Shown here piece after piece: positions 34,328 to 44,316 of a DNA stretch of 64,000 bases (position 1 is the first letter of the stretch; each line of letters opens with the position of its first letter). Below the pieces are notes generated by a model, which was not told the origin of the DNA, searched no databases, and saw only the letters and a program-made list of their open reading frames with translations. The DNA comes from Pyxidicoccus caerfyrddinensis (GTDB lineage: Bacteria > Myxococcota > Myxococcia > Myxococcales > Myxococcaceae). Location of the stretch: contig NZ_JAAIYA010000001.1 of the NCBI RefSeq assembly GCF_010894405.1, forward strand, positions 183,341-247,340, given 5' to 3'. The translations under genes were made by a program, and so were the position numbers.

Positions 34328-36553
34328 TCAGGGCTCGGTTCCGCTCGCCTTGCCCTGCGGCTGGCGCGTCGTCCGCAGGACGAAGTCGCTGGCGTTGTTG
34401 TCCGTGTCCTGCCCGTTGCCCTTCAGCGCGTCGGAGCCCGTCTCCATCGAGGCCGCGGTGGAGGAGGCGTTGGCCTTGCGCTCGAAGCTGCCCGTCGTGG
34501 CCGGAGTAGACTGGAAGGCAGAGCCCTCCGCGCCAACGGCCGTGCCCCAGCCCAGCTTGTCCACCGTCGCCGCGTCATCGGCGGTCGTGCCCAGCGACCC
34601 GGGGCCGATGCGCACATGACCGCCGGCGGCGCCCAGGGTGAGGGTGGTGCCCCAGTTCGCATCCCTCGCGGCCCCCGTCGTCCCGGGCGCATAGCTTCCG
34701 CTGCCCACCAGGAAGTAGCCCCTCGGCGCGATGCTCGAACCGGCGGGCAGCGCGAAGCCGGTGTTGTACGCGGCCCCGGTCGCGGACCGGTACTGGATCC
34801 TCCAGCCAGAGATGTCCACCGTGGTCGCGGTGGGGTTGTAGAGCTCGACGAACTCGTCGTTGTCACCCGCGGTGCCAGTGGCAGGACCGCGCGCCGCGAG
34901 CTCGCTGATGACGACGTGGTTCGCGCCGGTGCTCGTCACCTGGACGTTCGACACGGCCGTCTGGGTGCCGAGCGTCGCGATCAGCTGCCCCTGACCGGCC
35001 TCGTTGCCCGCGGTGAAGTCGAACTTGGCGGAGAGGGTGTTGGCGCGCACCGTCACCTTCGCGTCCGTCGTGCCCAGCGACGCGGGCTGCACGGAGAGCT
35101 GCACGTCGGTGTCCACGGCGGGGGGGACGTCGAGCGTCACGGTGAAGGTGTGCGTCTTGCCGCCCGCCACCACCGCCGCCTCGGGCGTCAGCACGGACAG
35201 GGACACCGGCTGATCCACCGCGATGACCCGCACCGTGGCCTCGCGAGAGTCATTGCCGAGGGTGGCCGTCAGCACCGCCTTGCTCACCCCCGGGTCCGCG
35301 GCCAGGTCCGCGCTCACGATGACCAGGGCGGACGTGTCACCGGCCGGGACGCGGACGAGGTTGCCGCCCTCCACCACGACGGCCTGACTGGAGGACGCCA
35401 TCTCCACCCAGACGTCCGTCGTCGCCGGCTCCTTCAGCGTCACCCGGAGCGCATCCGGGAACGTCCGACCCGTGTAGCCCGAGCGAGCGAAGTTGCCCGT
35501 CGGACCGAAGTCGGCCATCGCCACCTGCGTCGTGCCCGCGTCGATGCCCGTGCCCGCGTCCGTGCCGGCGTCCGTACCACCCGTGCCAGCGTCCGTGCCG
35601 CCCGTACCCGCATCGGTGCCAGTGCCAGCGTCCGTGCCGGTGCCAGCGTCCGTGCCGGTGCCAGCGTCCGTGCCGGTGCCAGCGTCCGTGCCGCCCGTGC
35701 CAGCGTCCGGCCCCGGGCCGGCGTCGATGTCGGTGCCCGCGTCCGTGCCGCTGCCGGCGTCGGTGTCAGAGCCCGCATCCGTCACAGTGCCCGCATCCGG
35801 CGCGGAGCCCGCGTCCGTGTCGCTGCCGGCGTCGATGTCGGTGCCGGCATCCGTCACAGTGCCCGCGTCCGTGTCGCTGCCGGCATCGGTGTCAGAGCCC
35901 GCATCCGTCACGGTGCCCGCATCCGTCACGGTGCCCGCATCCGTCACAGTGCCCGCATCCGTCACGGTGCCAGCGTCGGTGTCGGAACCCGCGTCCGTCA
36001 CAGTGCCCGCGTCCGTCACGGTGCCAGCGTCGCTGTCGGAACCCGTGCCCGCATCCGTCACGGTGCCCGCGTCGCTGTCGGTGCCCGTGCCCGCATCCGT
36101 CACGGTGCCAGCGTCGCTGTCGGTGCCCGCATCCGTCACGGTGCCAGCGTCGGTGTCGGAGCCCGCGTCGGCCTCCACGCCCGCGTCGCCGTCATTGCCC
36201 GCATCCGCGCCAGCATCCGTCTCATTGCCAGCATCCGTCACACCGGAGTCCGTCTGCTGCTCCGGCGTAGAGGTGCAGTCGTTCTCGCAGCCGTCGCCCG
36301 GCGTGCGGTTGCCGTCGTCGCAGCGCTCGGTCCCCTCCACCCGGCCGTTTCCGCAGACGGGGCCGCCGCCGTCCGTCACCGGCGCGGGCTGGCAGTTGGC
36401 CGGGCAGGTATCACCGTCGGAGGTGTTGCCGTCGTCGCACTGCTCGCCGGGCTCCACGACGCCGTTGCCACATTCCGGGTCATCACCGCATGCGGACAAG
36501 ATGAGAAGCAGCGCCGAGAGGGGCGCCAGAAGCTGGCGGAAGGACCAGGGCAT
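34328..36553 (-). CDS. Lipoprotein with DUF4215-like head, TDAG repeats and lamin-tail end
   Basis: Cell-surface lipoprotein of 741 residues. The signal sequence ends LLLILSAC. Two Cys-rich modules follow ([16 protein letters not shown] and [16 protein letters not shown], with ANC/NDC closures), typical of DUF4215-like repeats in myxobacteria. Residues about 101-342 are almost only TDAGT/SDTDAG repeats, a low-complexity spacer rich in Asp and Thr. After that comes a region of Ig-like beta sequence (about 345-560), then a lamin-tail domain ([32 protein letters not shown]) to the end, near GTEP. The spacer likely projects the C-terminal domains from the surface. Ligand and role are unknown. The ATG at 36553 is set by the lipobox. 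Confidence 0.88.
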   Translation of the reverse strand: MPWSFRQLLAPLSALLLILSACGDDPECGNGVVEPGEQCDDGNTSDGDTCPANCQPAPVTDGGGPVCGNGRVEGTERCDDGNRTPGDGCENDCTSTPEQQTDSGVTDAGNETDAGADAGNDGDAGVEADAGSDTDAGTVTDAGTDSDAGTVTDAGTGTDSDAGTVTDAGTGSDSDAGTVTDAGTVTDAGSDTDAGTVTDAGTVTDAGTVTDAGTVTDAGSDTDAGSDTDAGTVTDAGTDIDAGSDTDAGSAPDAGTVTDAGSDTDAGSGTDAGTDIDAGPGPDAGTGGTDAGTGTDAGTGTDAGTGTDAGTGTDAGTGGTDAGTGGTDAGTDAGTGIDAGTTQVAMADFGPTGNFARSGYTGRTFPDALRVTLKEPATTDVWVEMASSSQAVVVEGGNLVRVPAGDTSALVIVSADLAADPGVSKAVLTATLGNDSREATVRVIAVDQPVSLSVLTPEAAVVAGGKTHTFTVTLDVPPAVDTDVQLSVQPASLGTTDAKVTVRANTLSAKFDFTAGNEAGQGQLIATLGTQTAVSNVQVTSTGANHVVISELAARGPATGTAGDNDEFVELYNPTATTVDISGWRIQYRSATGAAYNTGFALPAGSSIAPRGYFLVGSGSYAPGTTGAARDANWGTTLTLGAAGGHVRIGPGSLGTTADDAATVDKLGWGTAVGAEGSAFQSTPATTGSFERKANASSTAASMETGSDALKGNGQDTDNNASDFVLRTTRQPQGKASGTEP
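35530..36253 (-). repeat. TDAG-encoding low-complexity repeat array
   Basis: About 720 bp of imperfect 12- to 24-base units with the core ACGGACGCNGGC, encoding Thr-Asp-Ala-Gly alternating with Ser, Val or Ile. Units vary in order and spacing, so slippage and length polymorphism are likely. Confidence 0.9.
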
Positions 36554-36842
36554 GTCGGGACAACTCCGTTGCGGCCTGCGGGGGGCTCCCCTGCATCCCA
36601 CAAATGTCCACTGCTACGCAAATAGCGGCAGAATACAGGGACACCAGAACCCGCCACTTCCCGCTCTATCTGGTTTCGCAGCAATTTCAGGAACATGCCG
36701 GCCCGGCTCGCTCCCGACGTGCGTCCCCGCTTCCTGTGAAACCTCTCAGACAACGGGGGACGGACGCGGGCAAGCGGCCTGAGTCCGCGCCTTTACGCTG
36801 ACCTGTTTACTTTCGTGAAGTCGGCCGGCTACTGAGAAAAGC

Positions 36843-36869
36843 CAAACACGGAAAGTATGTCTGTGTTTG
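36843..36869. promoter_or_regulatory. Inverted repeat CAAACAC-N13-GTGTTTG
   Basis: Perfect seven-base arms, extended by GA/TC after one mismatch, around a 13-base spacer. The spacing suits a dimeric regulator binding successive helical turns. It lies 82-108 bp upstream of the oxidase start; the regulator is unknown. Confidence 0.4.
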
Positions 36870-36897
36870 ATGAGAATTTCCTCAGAAACATGCAACT

Positions 36898-36923
36898 GAT
36901 TCCTGAGACTCCTCTCAGGAATC
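36898..36923 (+). promoter_or_regulatory. Perfect 11-bp stem-loop in the oxidase leader
   Basis: Arms GATTCCTGAGA and TCTCAGGAATC are exactly complementary around the loop CTCC. The hairpin ends 27 bp before the GTG start. It could be an operator in DNA or a leader hairpin affecting translation or stability of the oxidase mRNA. Confidence 0.45.
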
Positions 36924-36950
36924 CCATGCGCCCACACCCCAGGGGGAAGC

Positions 36951-39900
36951 GTGTTTTCAACCGTGAATCGACGCAAGGACAGGGGTTCCCTGTCCAATGG
37001 CAGGCGTGTGCCCGCGCTCGGCCGTTCCGTGCTGGCGGCGGTGCTGACGTCGGCCCTCGCCTGCCAGCCCGAAGGCGCTGGCGAAGCGGCCGCGCCAGGC
37101 TACCAACCCATCAGCCCTCCCAACACCGAGCAGGTGGAGGCCGCGGCCCAGGGGCTTGCCGCGCCGACGTGCGCGCGCACCCTCACCGCGGACGTGGTGG
37201 CCCTGGACCAGGTCTACACGTACAACCGGCTCGGCTCGTACAACCCCACGGGCATGCTCTACGCCCTGCGCGAGGACGTGGAGGCCATCTCCACGAGCAA
37301 TCCCATTGGCCCGGGCAACGCGCGCCTGAAGGTGACCAGGCGCCCCCGCCCCCTGGCGCTGCGCGCCAACGTGGGTGACTGCCTCCGAGTGACGTTCACC
37401 AACTGGCTGGCGCCCACGCGCGCGCAGATTCCCAGCCCCAGCCAGTCCCAGCCCGGCCCCAGCAAGGCGGGTGGCTCCACCACCATCAGCTTCCTGCAGA
37501 AGGCCCTGCCCACCTGGGTGTTGAACCTCACGTACGACCCGGTCCTCTCGCTCATCAACAACAAGGCCGTGGGCGGCAAGTGGTTCTTCCCCGGTGAAGA
37601 GCTGGAGTTCGAGAACGACCACCGCAACGACTCACCCGCCACCCGCCACGCGTCGCTCCACATCCAGGGCCTGCAGTACGTCAGCATCGGCTCGGACGGC
37701 GCCAACGTGGGCTTCAATGGCAACAGCCTCGTGGCGCCCGGCAGCAGCATCATCCAGACCTGGTACGCGGACCACGAGGGCACCTTCTTCTTCTACAGCA
37801 TGGGCGCTTCCTTCGGCGGCCAGGGCGACGGAGGCTCCACCGTGCAGGGCCTCTTCGGCGCCGTCAACGTGGAGCCCCAGGGCAGCAAGTGGTACCGCTC
37901 CAAGGTGAGCAACGCGGTGCTCAAGGCCGTCGCCACCGGCGCCAACCCGGACGGCACCCCGCTCATCAACTACGAGCTGGTGGACTCCACCGGCCGGCCG
38001 CACCTGGCCATCCTCGACTCCAGCAACCGCATCCGCCACGGGGACCTGGAGGCCATCATCACCGGCTACCGCTCCACGGTGATGCAGACGAATACGTCCA
38101 TGGACCAGGGGCACTTCCGCGAGCTGACCGCCATCTACCATGACGAAATCAAGGCGGTTCAGGCCTTCGACGAGCTGGAGTGGAACCCCACCTTCCACAG
38201 CGTGCGCGACGGCTTCGGCATCAACTACGGCGTGGCCGGCCTGGGCGCGGAGCTGCTCGCCAACCGCGCGAAGATTGGCCCCACCAAGGACTGCGTCACC
38301 TGCGAGTACGAGGAGTTCTTCCTCGAGTCCTGGGCCAACGGCGACCCGGCGATGAACGTGGAGAAGGACGCCAGCGGCAAGGCCGTGGCGGCGCTCTACC
38401 CGGATGACCCGTCCAACGTGCACCACAGCTACCTGGGCGACCCGGTGCGCATCCGCAACATCCACGCGGGCCCCGCGGAGACGCACGTCTTCCACCTCCA
38501 CGCCCACCAGTGGAAGTTCTCCCCGAGCGTCAACGACTCCAACTACCTGGACTCGCAGACCATCGGTCCGGCCTCCGCCTTCACCTACGACATCAACTTC
38601 GGTGGCTCCGGCAACCGCAACCTCACCCCGGGCGACTCCATCCACCACTGCCACCTGTACCCGCACTTCGCCCAGGGCATGTGGGCCCTCTGGCGCGTCC
38701 ACGACGTGTTCGAGGCGGGCACCAAGGACCGCATGCTGCCGGACGCGGAGATTGCCGGCGGCACGCCCAACCCGGCCGTCATCCCCATCCCCCAGCGCGC
38801 CATGCCGCCCATGCCCACGTACGCGGCCACCGTGGTCAGCACGCCGTCGGGCAACGTGACGCGGCCCGCCTTCCCCGGCTTCCCCTTCTACATCGCCGGC
38901 ATGACGGGCCGCCGGGCGCCCCAGGCTCCGCTGGACATCGAGTACGACGGCGGCCTGCCGCGCCACATCGTCACGCGCGCGGTGGGACCGGTGACGTACG
39001 GCAACTCCGGCCGCTTCGACGTGGACCCCTCCGCGCTCAACATCAAGCTGCTGCCGCAGAACGGCACCCCGCTGGAGCAGGCGGCCATGTCCTTCCACGC
39101 GGGCACCTTCCCCAACTGGGCGGCGGCCACCACCTTCCACGGCGACGCGGCGAGGTCCTACCCGGCCTACACGCCGTCGGGTGCCAGCACGCGCTTCCTC
39201 ATCAACGGCCGCCCGGCGGTGGCCGGCGCGCCCTTCGCGGACCCATGCCCCGCCAACGTCCCGATGCGCAACTACCGCGCGACGTACCTGCAGGTCGCCG
39301 TCCAGAACGTGAACCGCGCCGGCTGGCATGACCCGCAGGGCCGGCTGATGGTGCTCAACGAGGACGTGGCGGACACCCAGGACGGCAAGCGCCCTCCGGA
39401 GCCCTTCTTCTTCCGCGCCCAGTCGAACGACTGCATCAACTTCTACGCCACCAACATCATCCCCGCGCACCTGGAGCCGGACGACTTCCAGATCTACACG
39501 CCCACGGACGTCATCGGGCAGCACATCCACCTGGTGAAGTTCGACGTGACGGCGTCCGACGGCGCCGGCAACGGGTGGAACTACGAGGACGGCACGCTGT
39601 CCTCGGACACCGTGGCGGACCGCATCCACCTGGCCAACCTGGCCGGCGGCGCCTTCGCGGCGGATGGCAACGTGAGCGAGACGGGCGTGCGGACCGTGCT
39701 CACCATCCCCACCACGCACCCGCGCATCCCCCGCGCGCCGCCGACGGCGCAGACCACCGTGCAGCGCTGGTGGGCGGACCCGCTGAAGCCCACGGCGACT
39801 GGCAAGCCCCATCAGTTGGAGACGGTCTTCACGCACGACCACTTCGGCCCGTCGTCGCACCAGCAGCACGGGTTCTACGGCGCGCTCATCGTCGAGGAGC

Positions 39901-42236
39901 CGGGCTCCAAGTGGCAGGACATGAAGAGCCCCGTGTACTTCGGCTCGCGCGTGGCCGACGGCGGACCCACCAGCTGGCGCGCGCGCATCATCACCGCCAA
40001 CCCCGCCAACAGCTTCCGTGAGTTCGCGCTCGCCTTCGCGGACTACGTCCCCTACTACGACGAGTGCGGCAAGCCTGTGAATCCTCCCAACTACAAGGAG
40101 GAGAAGCTGCCCGTCGCCATCGGCTTCAGGCCCACGCCGATGCCGGAGGCCATCAGCGCCGCGGACCCGGGCGCGATGACGGTCAACTACTACAACGAGC
40201 CCATCCCCCTGCGCATCTCCCAGCGCATCAGCTGCAGCGACCGGGCGCAGTACACGGACTGGCGCGGAGACATGGCCAACGTCTTCCGCTCGGACGTGCA
40301 CGGCGACCCGTACACGCCGCTGCTGGAGGGCTACGCGGGCGACAAGGTCCGCATCCGCCTCATCCAGGGCTCGGAGGAGGAGCAGCACTCGTTCAGCCTG
40401 CACGGCAACAAGTGGCTCAAGGAGATGTACGACCCGAACAGCGGCTTCTACAACGCCCAGGCCATTGGCATCTCCGAGCACTTCGAGTTCGACCTCAGCG
40501 ACGGCCTGCCGCAGATCGTCGGCCCGTACGAGACGGCGGACTACATGTACATGAGCGCGTCCAACGGCGACCTCTGGAACGGCATGTGGGGCATCATGCG
40601 CACGTACAAGCGGAAGCAGCTTGGCGTGCGCTCGCTGGCGGACGTGGCGCTGCTCGCCGCGGACACGCGGCCGAAGCTCCAGACGTTTGGCGCCAAGACG
40701 GGCGAGGCGGTGGCCTACCCGCCGGTGGTGCTGGAGGAGCTGCCGCTCGAGGCCGGCCTGGAGCCGATGAGCGAGCAGGACGAGACGGTGCAGAAGTCCT
40801 ACGAGGTGGATGACTTCGGCAAGGAGCTGGCGCCGCGCACCGTGGAGCACCTCATGGCCGACCGCGAGGCGATGATGAAGGTCGACGCCGACCTCGTCAC
40901 CAAGTTCGAGGCGGCGGGCTGGTTCGGCATCAAGCCCGTGCTCACGGACTCGTGTCCGAGGGGCGCGCCGGTGCGCACGTACAAGGTCTCCGCCATCGAC
41001 GCGAAGAACTGGTTGCCCAACCAGCGGCTCGTCTACAACGACGAGTACGAAATCTACGACCCGGATGCGATCATCTTCGCCCAGGACGCGCACCTGACGG
41101 CGCTCCGGGACGGCAAGCGCAGGCCGGAGCCGCTCATCCTCCGGGCCCGCGCGGGCGAGTGCGTGCAGGTGACGCTGACCAACCGGCTGCCCTCCACGCA
41201 GCTGCCGAAGACGGACATCTGGGCGCACCACTCCGCCATCACCGAGAACTTCAACGTCAACCAGGTGCGGATGTCGAACCAGGTGTCGCTGCATCCGCAG
41301 CTCGTCAACTACGACGTGAACACGGATGACGGCGCCACCGTGGGCCTCAACGCCGTGCAGACGGTGAAGCCGGGCAAGACGCGCGTGTACCGGTGGTTCG
41401 CCGGCGAGTTCAAGAGCTCGGCGAAGGGCTCGCCGTTCCCCCTGGGCAAGGTGACAGGCATGGAGTTCGGCATCGTCAACCTGCGCAACATGGCGGACGT
41501 CATCAACCACGGCATGCACGGCGCCATCGGCGCGCTCATCATCGAGCCGACGAACGCGGCGTGGACCACCGACACAGGCACCGAGGCCCAGGCGCGGGTG
41601 ACGTACACCAAGGTGGACGGCTCGCAGGAGACGTTCCGCGAGTTCGTCAACCTCTTCCAGGACGACCTCGGCCTGCAGACCGACAACGACAAGTTCTGGG
41701 ACACCGACGACCTGAACAGCGGGCGCTCGCTGCGCAACACGGCCGGCATCGACGACTCGCAGGACACGGGCCAGAAGGCGTTCAACTACCGCACCGAGCC
41801 GCTCTGGGCGCGGCTGGGCGTGCCTCCGCAGACGCCGCCGGAGGACATCAACAACTTCGACCTGCGGGACATCCTCAGCTCCGCCGTCCACGGCGACCCG
41901 GCCACGCCGGTGTTCACCGTGAACGCGGGCGAGCCGATGCGCTGGCGGTTCGGTCACCCGAGCGGCCACTCGCGGCAGCACTCCATCTCCCTGCATGGCA
42001 CGGAGTGGAGGCGCAACCCGTGGGCGGCAGGCGCCCAGTCGCGCGTCATGGGGCCCAACACGCTCTCGCCCATCATCGCCACCCAGGGCGGCGCGTCGGT
42101 GATGCAGTCCTACAACATCGTCCCGGAGTACGGGGCCGGGGGCGCGTACGGCGTCCCGGGTGACTACCTGTACCGAGACCACGCCAGCTTCCTCTGGAGC
42201 GGCGGCGGTCTGTGGGGCGTGTACCGGGTGAAGTAG
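36951..42236 (+). CDS. Giant multicopper oxidase lipoprotein, three fused modules
   Basis: Exported protein of 1761 residues. The signal sequence ends SALAC (lipobox), so it is probably lipid-anchored outside the cytoplasm. Three homologous modules start near residues 62, 764 and 1332. Module 1 keeps the classical C-terminal copper motifs: H512-V-F-H515-L-H517-A-H519 and HCHLYPHFAQGM (H566-C567-H568-x3-H572-x4-M577), which supplies the type 1 copper. Module 2 supplies QHIHL (H858, H860) and HQQH (970-973), resembling the other half of a trinuclear site. Module 3 has mostly lost these residues. The size and layout resemble very large bacterial oxidases implicated in Mn(II) oxidation (MofA, MnxG, McoA); that function is inference. 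The GTG start follows AGGGGGAA. It is followed by propeller, SCO and cytochrome genes. Confidence 0.9.
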   Translation: MFSTVNRRKDRGSLSNGRRVPALGRSVLAAVLTSALACQPEGAGEAAAPGYQPISPPNTEQVEAAAQGLAAPTCARTLTADVVALDQVYTYNRLGSYNPTGMLYALREDVEAISTSNPIGPGNARLKVTRRPRPLALRANVGDCLRVTFTNWLAPTRAQIPSPSQSQPGPSKAGGSTTISFLQKALPTWVLNLTYDPVLSLINNKAVGGKWFFPGEELEFENDHRNDSPATRHASLHIQGLQYVSIGSDGANVGFNGNSLVAPGSSIIQTWYADHEGTFFFYSMGASFGGQGDGGSTVQGLFGAVNVEPQGSKWYRSKVSNAVLKAVATGANPDGTPLINYELVDSTGRPHLAILDSSNRIRHGDLEAIITGYRSTVMQTNTSMDQGHFRELTAIYHDEIKAVQAFDELEWNPTFHSVRDGFGINYGVAGLGAELLANRAKIGPTKDCVTCEYEEFFLESWANGDPAMNVEKDASGKAVAALYPDDPSNVHHSYLGDPVRIRNIHAGPAETHVFHLHAHQWKFSPSVNDSNYLDSQTIGPASAFTYDINFGGSGNRNLTPGDSIHHCHLYPHFAQGMWALWRVHDVFEAGTKDRMLPDAEIAGGTPNPAVIPIPQRAMPPMPTYAATVVSTPSGNVTRPAFPGFPFYIAGMTGRRAPQAPLDIEYDGGLPRHIVTRAVGPVTYGNSGRFDVDPSALNIKLLPQNGTPLEQAAMSFHAGTFPNWAAATTFHGDAARSYPAYTPSGASTRFLINGRPAVAGAPFADPCPANVPMRNYRATYLQVAVQNVNRAGWHDPQGRLMVLNEDVADTQDGKRPPEPFFFRAQSNDCINFYATNIIPAHLEPDDFQIYTPTDVIGQHIHLVKFDVTASDGAGNGWNYEDGTLSSDTVADRIHLANLAGGAFAADGNVSETGVRTVLTIPTTHPRIPRAPPTAQTTVQRWWADPLKPTATGKPHQLETVFTHDHFGPSSHQQHGFYGALIVEEPGSKWQDMKSPVYFGSRVADGGPTSWRARIITANPANSFREFALAFADYVPYYDECGKPVNPPNYKEEKLPVAIGFRPTPMPEAISAADPGAMTVNYYNEPIPLRISQRISCSDRAQYTDWRGDMANVFRSDVHGDPYTPLLEGYAGDKVRIRLIQGSEEEQHSFSLHGNKWLKEMYDPNSGFYNAQAIGISEHFEFDLSDGLPQIVGPYETADYMYMSASNGDLWNGMWGIMRTYKRKQLGVRSLADVALLAADTRPKLQTFGAKTGEAVAYPPVVLEELPLEAGLEPMSEQDETVQKSYEVDDFGKELAPRTVEHLMADREAMMKVDADLVTKFEAAGWFGIKPVLTDSCPRGAPVRTYKVSAIDAKNWLPNQRLVYNDEYEIYDPDAIIFAQDAHLTALRDGKRRPEPLILRARAGECVQVTLTNRLPSTQLPKTDIWAHHSAITENFNVNQVRMSNQVSLHPQLVNYDVNTDDGATVGLNAVQTVKPGKTRVYRWFAGEFKSSAKGSPFPLGKVTGMEFGIVNLRNMADVINHGMHGAIGALIIEPTNAAWTTDTGTEAQARVTYTKVDGSQETFREFVNLFQDDLGLQTDNDKFWDTDDLNSGRSLRNTAGIDDSQDTGQKAFNYRTEPLWARLGVPPQTPPEDINNFDLRDILSSAVHGDPATPVFTVNAGEPMRWRFGHPSGHSRQHSISLHGTEWRRNPWAAGAQSRVMGPNTLSPIIATQGGASVMQSYNIVPEYGAGGAYGVPGDYLYRDHASFLWSGGGLWGVYRVK

Positions 42237-42339
42237 CCGCCCGGCCGTCGAGCAGCATCGGGTGCGGCGCGGGGCTTCCCCCCGCCCGCGCCGCGCCCGC
42301 TTCTTCGTTTCCCTTCGCCCTGGTTCCTCCGCACACCCC

Positions 42340-44316
42340 ATGCGCAAGCGCATCCTCTTCACCGCCTCCGGCCTGCTGTCCGCGGGCTTCCTGGCCGCCG
42401 GTGGGTTCTTCCTGTCCCGCCCGCCCCAGCCTCCACCTCCCGCCGCGCCCCTTCCCGTCATCACCGCGCCCCCCGTGTCCGTGGAGCGCGAGGGCGTGTC
42501 CGTGTCCTTCGACCTGGCGCTGGCCCCTCGCCCCCTGGCGGCCGAGCGCGGCTCGCCGCTGCAGGGCACCGCGCGCTTCGTGCTCAAGGACGCGAAGACG
42601 GGCGAGCCGCTCCAGGGCCGCCGGCCGCTGGGCTGGCTGTCGCTGCGCGACAAGGGCGGCGCGCCCCTGGACGACGCCGCGTGCAAGGAGCGCGTGAAGA
42701 CGTACCTGGGCGGGCTGCTGACCGCGCGGGCGGAGGTGGACCTCAACGCCTACTGGTTCCTCACCCTCAACCACGACCACACGCTGTCCGTCATCAACCC
42801 GCAGATTGCCTTCGGCCGCACCAAGCTGCAGAGCCTGGTGTCGGTGGGCGGCGCGGTGGCGGACTGGGCGCTGCTGAAGGACCGCTCGGCGGTGTACGTG
42901 ACGGTGCCCTCCACCAACACCGTCTCCGTGGTGGACACGGAGCGCTTCCTCGCCCTGCGCCCCGTGCGCGTGGGAAGCAAGCCGGGCCGCATCGCGGTGG
43001 CCCCGGACGGCCGCACCGCGTGGGTGAGCAACGACGGGGACGGCACGGTGAGCGTCATCGACACCGCGTCACACACCGTGGTGGACACGGTGGAGGCCGG
43101 CCCCGGCCGGCATGAAGTGACCTTCTCCGACGAGGGCCGCACTGCGTGGCTCACCAGTGAGGAGGGAGACTCGCTCATCGCCGTGGACGTGGGCTCACGC
43201 GAGGTGCTGGGCCGGGTGATGATTGGCGCGGGCGCGGGCGCGGTGGCCTGGAGCCCGGTGGCCCGCGCCGTCTTCGTGGCGCAGACGCGGACCCACGAGC
43301 TGCTGGTGGTGGACCCTGCCGCCCGCGAGGTGTCGCGCCGCATCCCCGTGAAGCCGGGCCTGGAGGCCCTGCGCTTCGACCGCACCGGCCGCTGGGCCTT
43401 CCTGGTGCACCGGGACGCCGGCGTGGTGGACATCGTGGACGCGGCGACGAGCCAGGTGGCGCACTCGCTCACCGGCTTCTCCGCGCCGGACTCCGTCATC
43501 TTCACGGACGCCTTCGCCTACGTGCGCAACACGCAGGAGGGCCGCGTGTCCCTGGTGGAGCTGAGGACGCTGGAGGGCACCGGCCGGCCAGCCGTCGTCC
43601 ACGTCACCATGGGCCAGAAGCCGCCGGCGGAGGCGCGCGAGCTGGGCCGCTCGGACCCCATCGCCCCGCTGCCGGAGGGCAATGGCGTCATCGTCGCCGG
43701 CACCGCGGACCGCGCCCTCTACCTCTACCAGGAGGGCATGATGGCCCCGCGTGGCACCCACCTGAACTATGGCCGCGAGCCCCGCGCGGTGCTGGTGCTG
43801 GACCGCTCGCTGCGCGAGGTGAAGCCCGGCGTCTACACGGCCTCGGGCACGGTGCGGGAGAACGGCACCTACGACGTCCAGTTCCTCCTGGACAACCCGC
43901 GCGCGGTGGTCTGCACGGAGTGGAAGGTGGGCGGCGTCCCCGAGGACGCGGCGCTCGTCAAGAAGCTGCCGCTGGCGCTCACGCCGGAGTTCGACCCGAA
44001 GGCGACCTTCACCGCCGGCTCCACGGTGCCCCTGCGCTTCAAGCTGGAGCCCACGGCGGGCACGGGTGGACTGCCCGTGCAGCCGGAGGAGATTCGCGTG
44101 CTGATGTTCAAGACGCCGGGCACGTGGCAGTGGCGCACGGAGCCGCGCCGCACCGCGGAGGGTGTGTTCGAGGTGGACTTCGCTCCGCCTGAGCCCGGCC
44201 AGTACAAGTTCGTCGTGGGCGTGGAGAGCCGGGGCATCGACCTGGGCCGCCTGCCCACCTTCACCCTGGGCGTGTTGCCCTCCCCCGCCGCCACCGCTTC
44301 CACCAAGGTTCCCTGA
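42340..44316 (+). CDS. Exported YncE-like beta-propeller protein
   Basis: Protein of 658 residues beginning with a membrane signal or anchor (MRKRILFTASGLLSAGFLAAGGFFL). From about 140 to 480 it carries YVTN/YncE-type beta-propeller repeats: LNHDHTLSVINPQ, VYVTVPSTNTVSVVDTERF, VSNDGDGTVSVIDTASHTVV, WLTSEEGDSLIAVDVGSREV, VFVAQTRTHELLVVDPAAREV. The C-terminal 180 residues are beta-rich (VYTASGTVRENGTYDVQFLL and VPLRFKLEP), probably Ig-like. No heme-binding or catalytic motif is seen. The ATG at 42340 was chosen for the signal sequence. It is 103 bp after the giant oxidase, and its stop overlaps the SCO gene by one base. Such propellers often serve as docking or electron-transfer partners of periplasmic oxidases; here that is inferred. 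Confidence 0.85.
   Translation: MRKRILFTASGLLSAGFLAAGGFFLSRPPQPPPPAAPLPVITAPPVSVEREGVSVSFDLALAPRPLAAERGSPLQGTARFVLKDAKTGEPLQGRRPLGWLSLRDKGGAPLDDAACKERVKTYLGGLLTARAEVDLNAYWFLTLNHDHTLSVINPQIAFGRTKLQSLVSVGGAVADWALLKDRSAVYVTVPSTNTVSVVDTERFLALRPVRVGSKPGRIAVAPDGRTAWVSNDGDGTVSVIDTASHTVVDTVEAGPGRHEVTFSDEGRTAWLTSEEGDSLIAVDVGSREVLGRVMIGAGAGAVAWSPVARAVFVAQTRTHELLVVDPAAREVSRRIPVKPGLEALRFDRTGRWAFLVHRDAGVVDIVDAATSQVAHSLTGFSAPDSVIFTDAFAYVRNTQEGRVSLVELRTLEGTGRPAVVHVTMGQKPPAEARELGRSDPIAPLPEGNGVIVAGTADRALYLYQEGMMAPRGTHLNYGREPRAVLVLDRSLREVKPGVYTASGTVRENGTYDVQFLLDNPRAVVCTEWKVGGVPEDAALVKKLPLALTPEFDPKATFTAGSTVPLRFKLEPTAGTGGLPVQPEEIRVLMFKTPGTWQWRTEPRRTAEGVFEVDFAPPEPGQYKFVVGVESRGIDLGRLPTFTLGVLPSPAATASTKVP

Larger units (their letters stand above)
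36554..36950. other. 397-bp regulatory gap upstream of the giant oxidase gene
   Basis: Non-coding region between the divergent TDAG lipoprotein gene and the multicopper oxidase. The half nearest the oxidase is clearly AT-richer than the rest of the window and contains two perfect inverted repeats (36843 and 36898). It should hold both promoters. No convincing -10/-35 pair or small gene was found by eye. Confidence 0.6.

Noticed and set aside
35530-36253. The TDAG array as a CRISPR or satellite array.
   Set aside because: The units are in frame, variable and inside a lipoprotein gene.
33524-36625. A 1033-codon plus-strand frame with RIRHGAR- and VRAG-type repeats.
   Set aside because: The repeats are only the antisense reading of the TDAG array and xthA.
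37632-42746. A 1704-codon open frame on the minus strand opposite the oxidase gene.
   Set aside because: It is antisense to a clearly coding gene with intact copper motifs; GC-rich third positions suppress stops on the opposite strand. The translation is low-complexity Arg/Val/His/Leu without domains.
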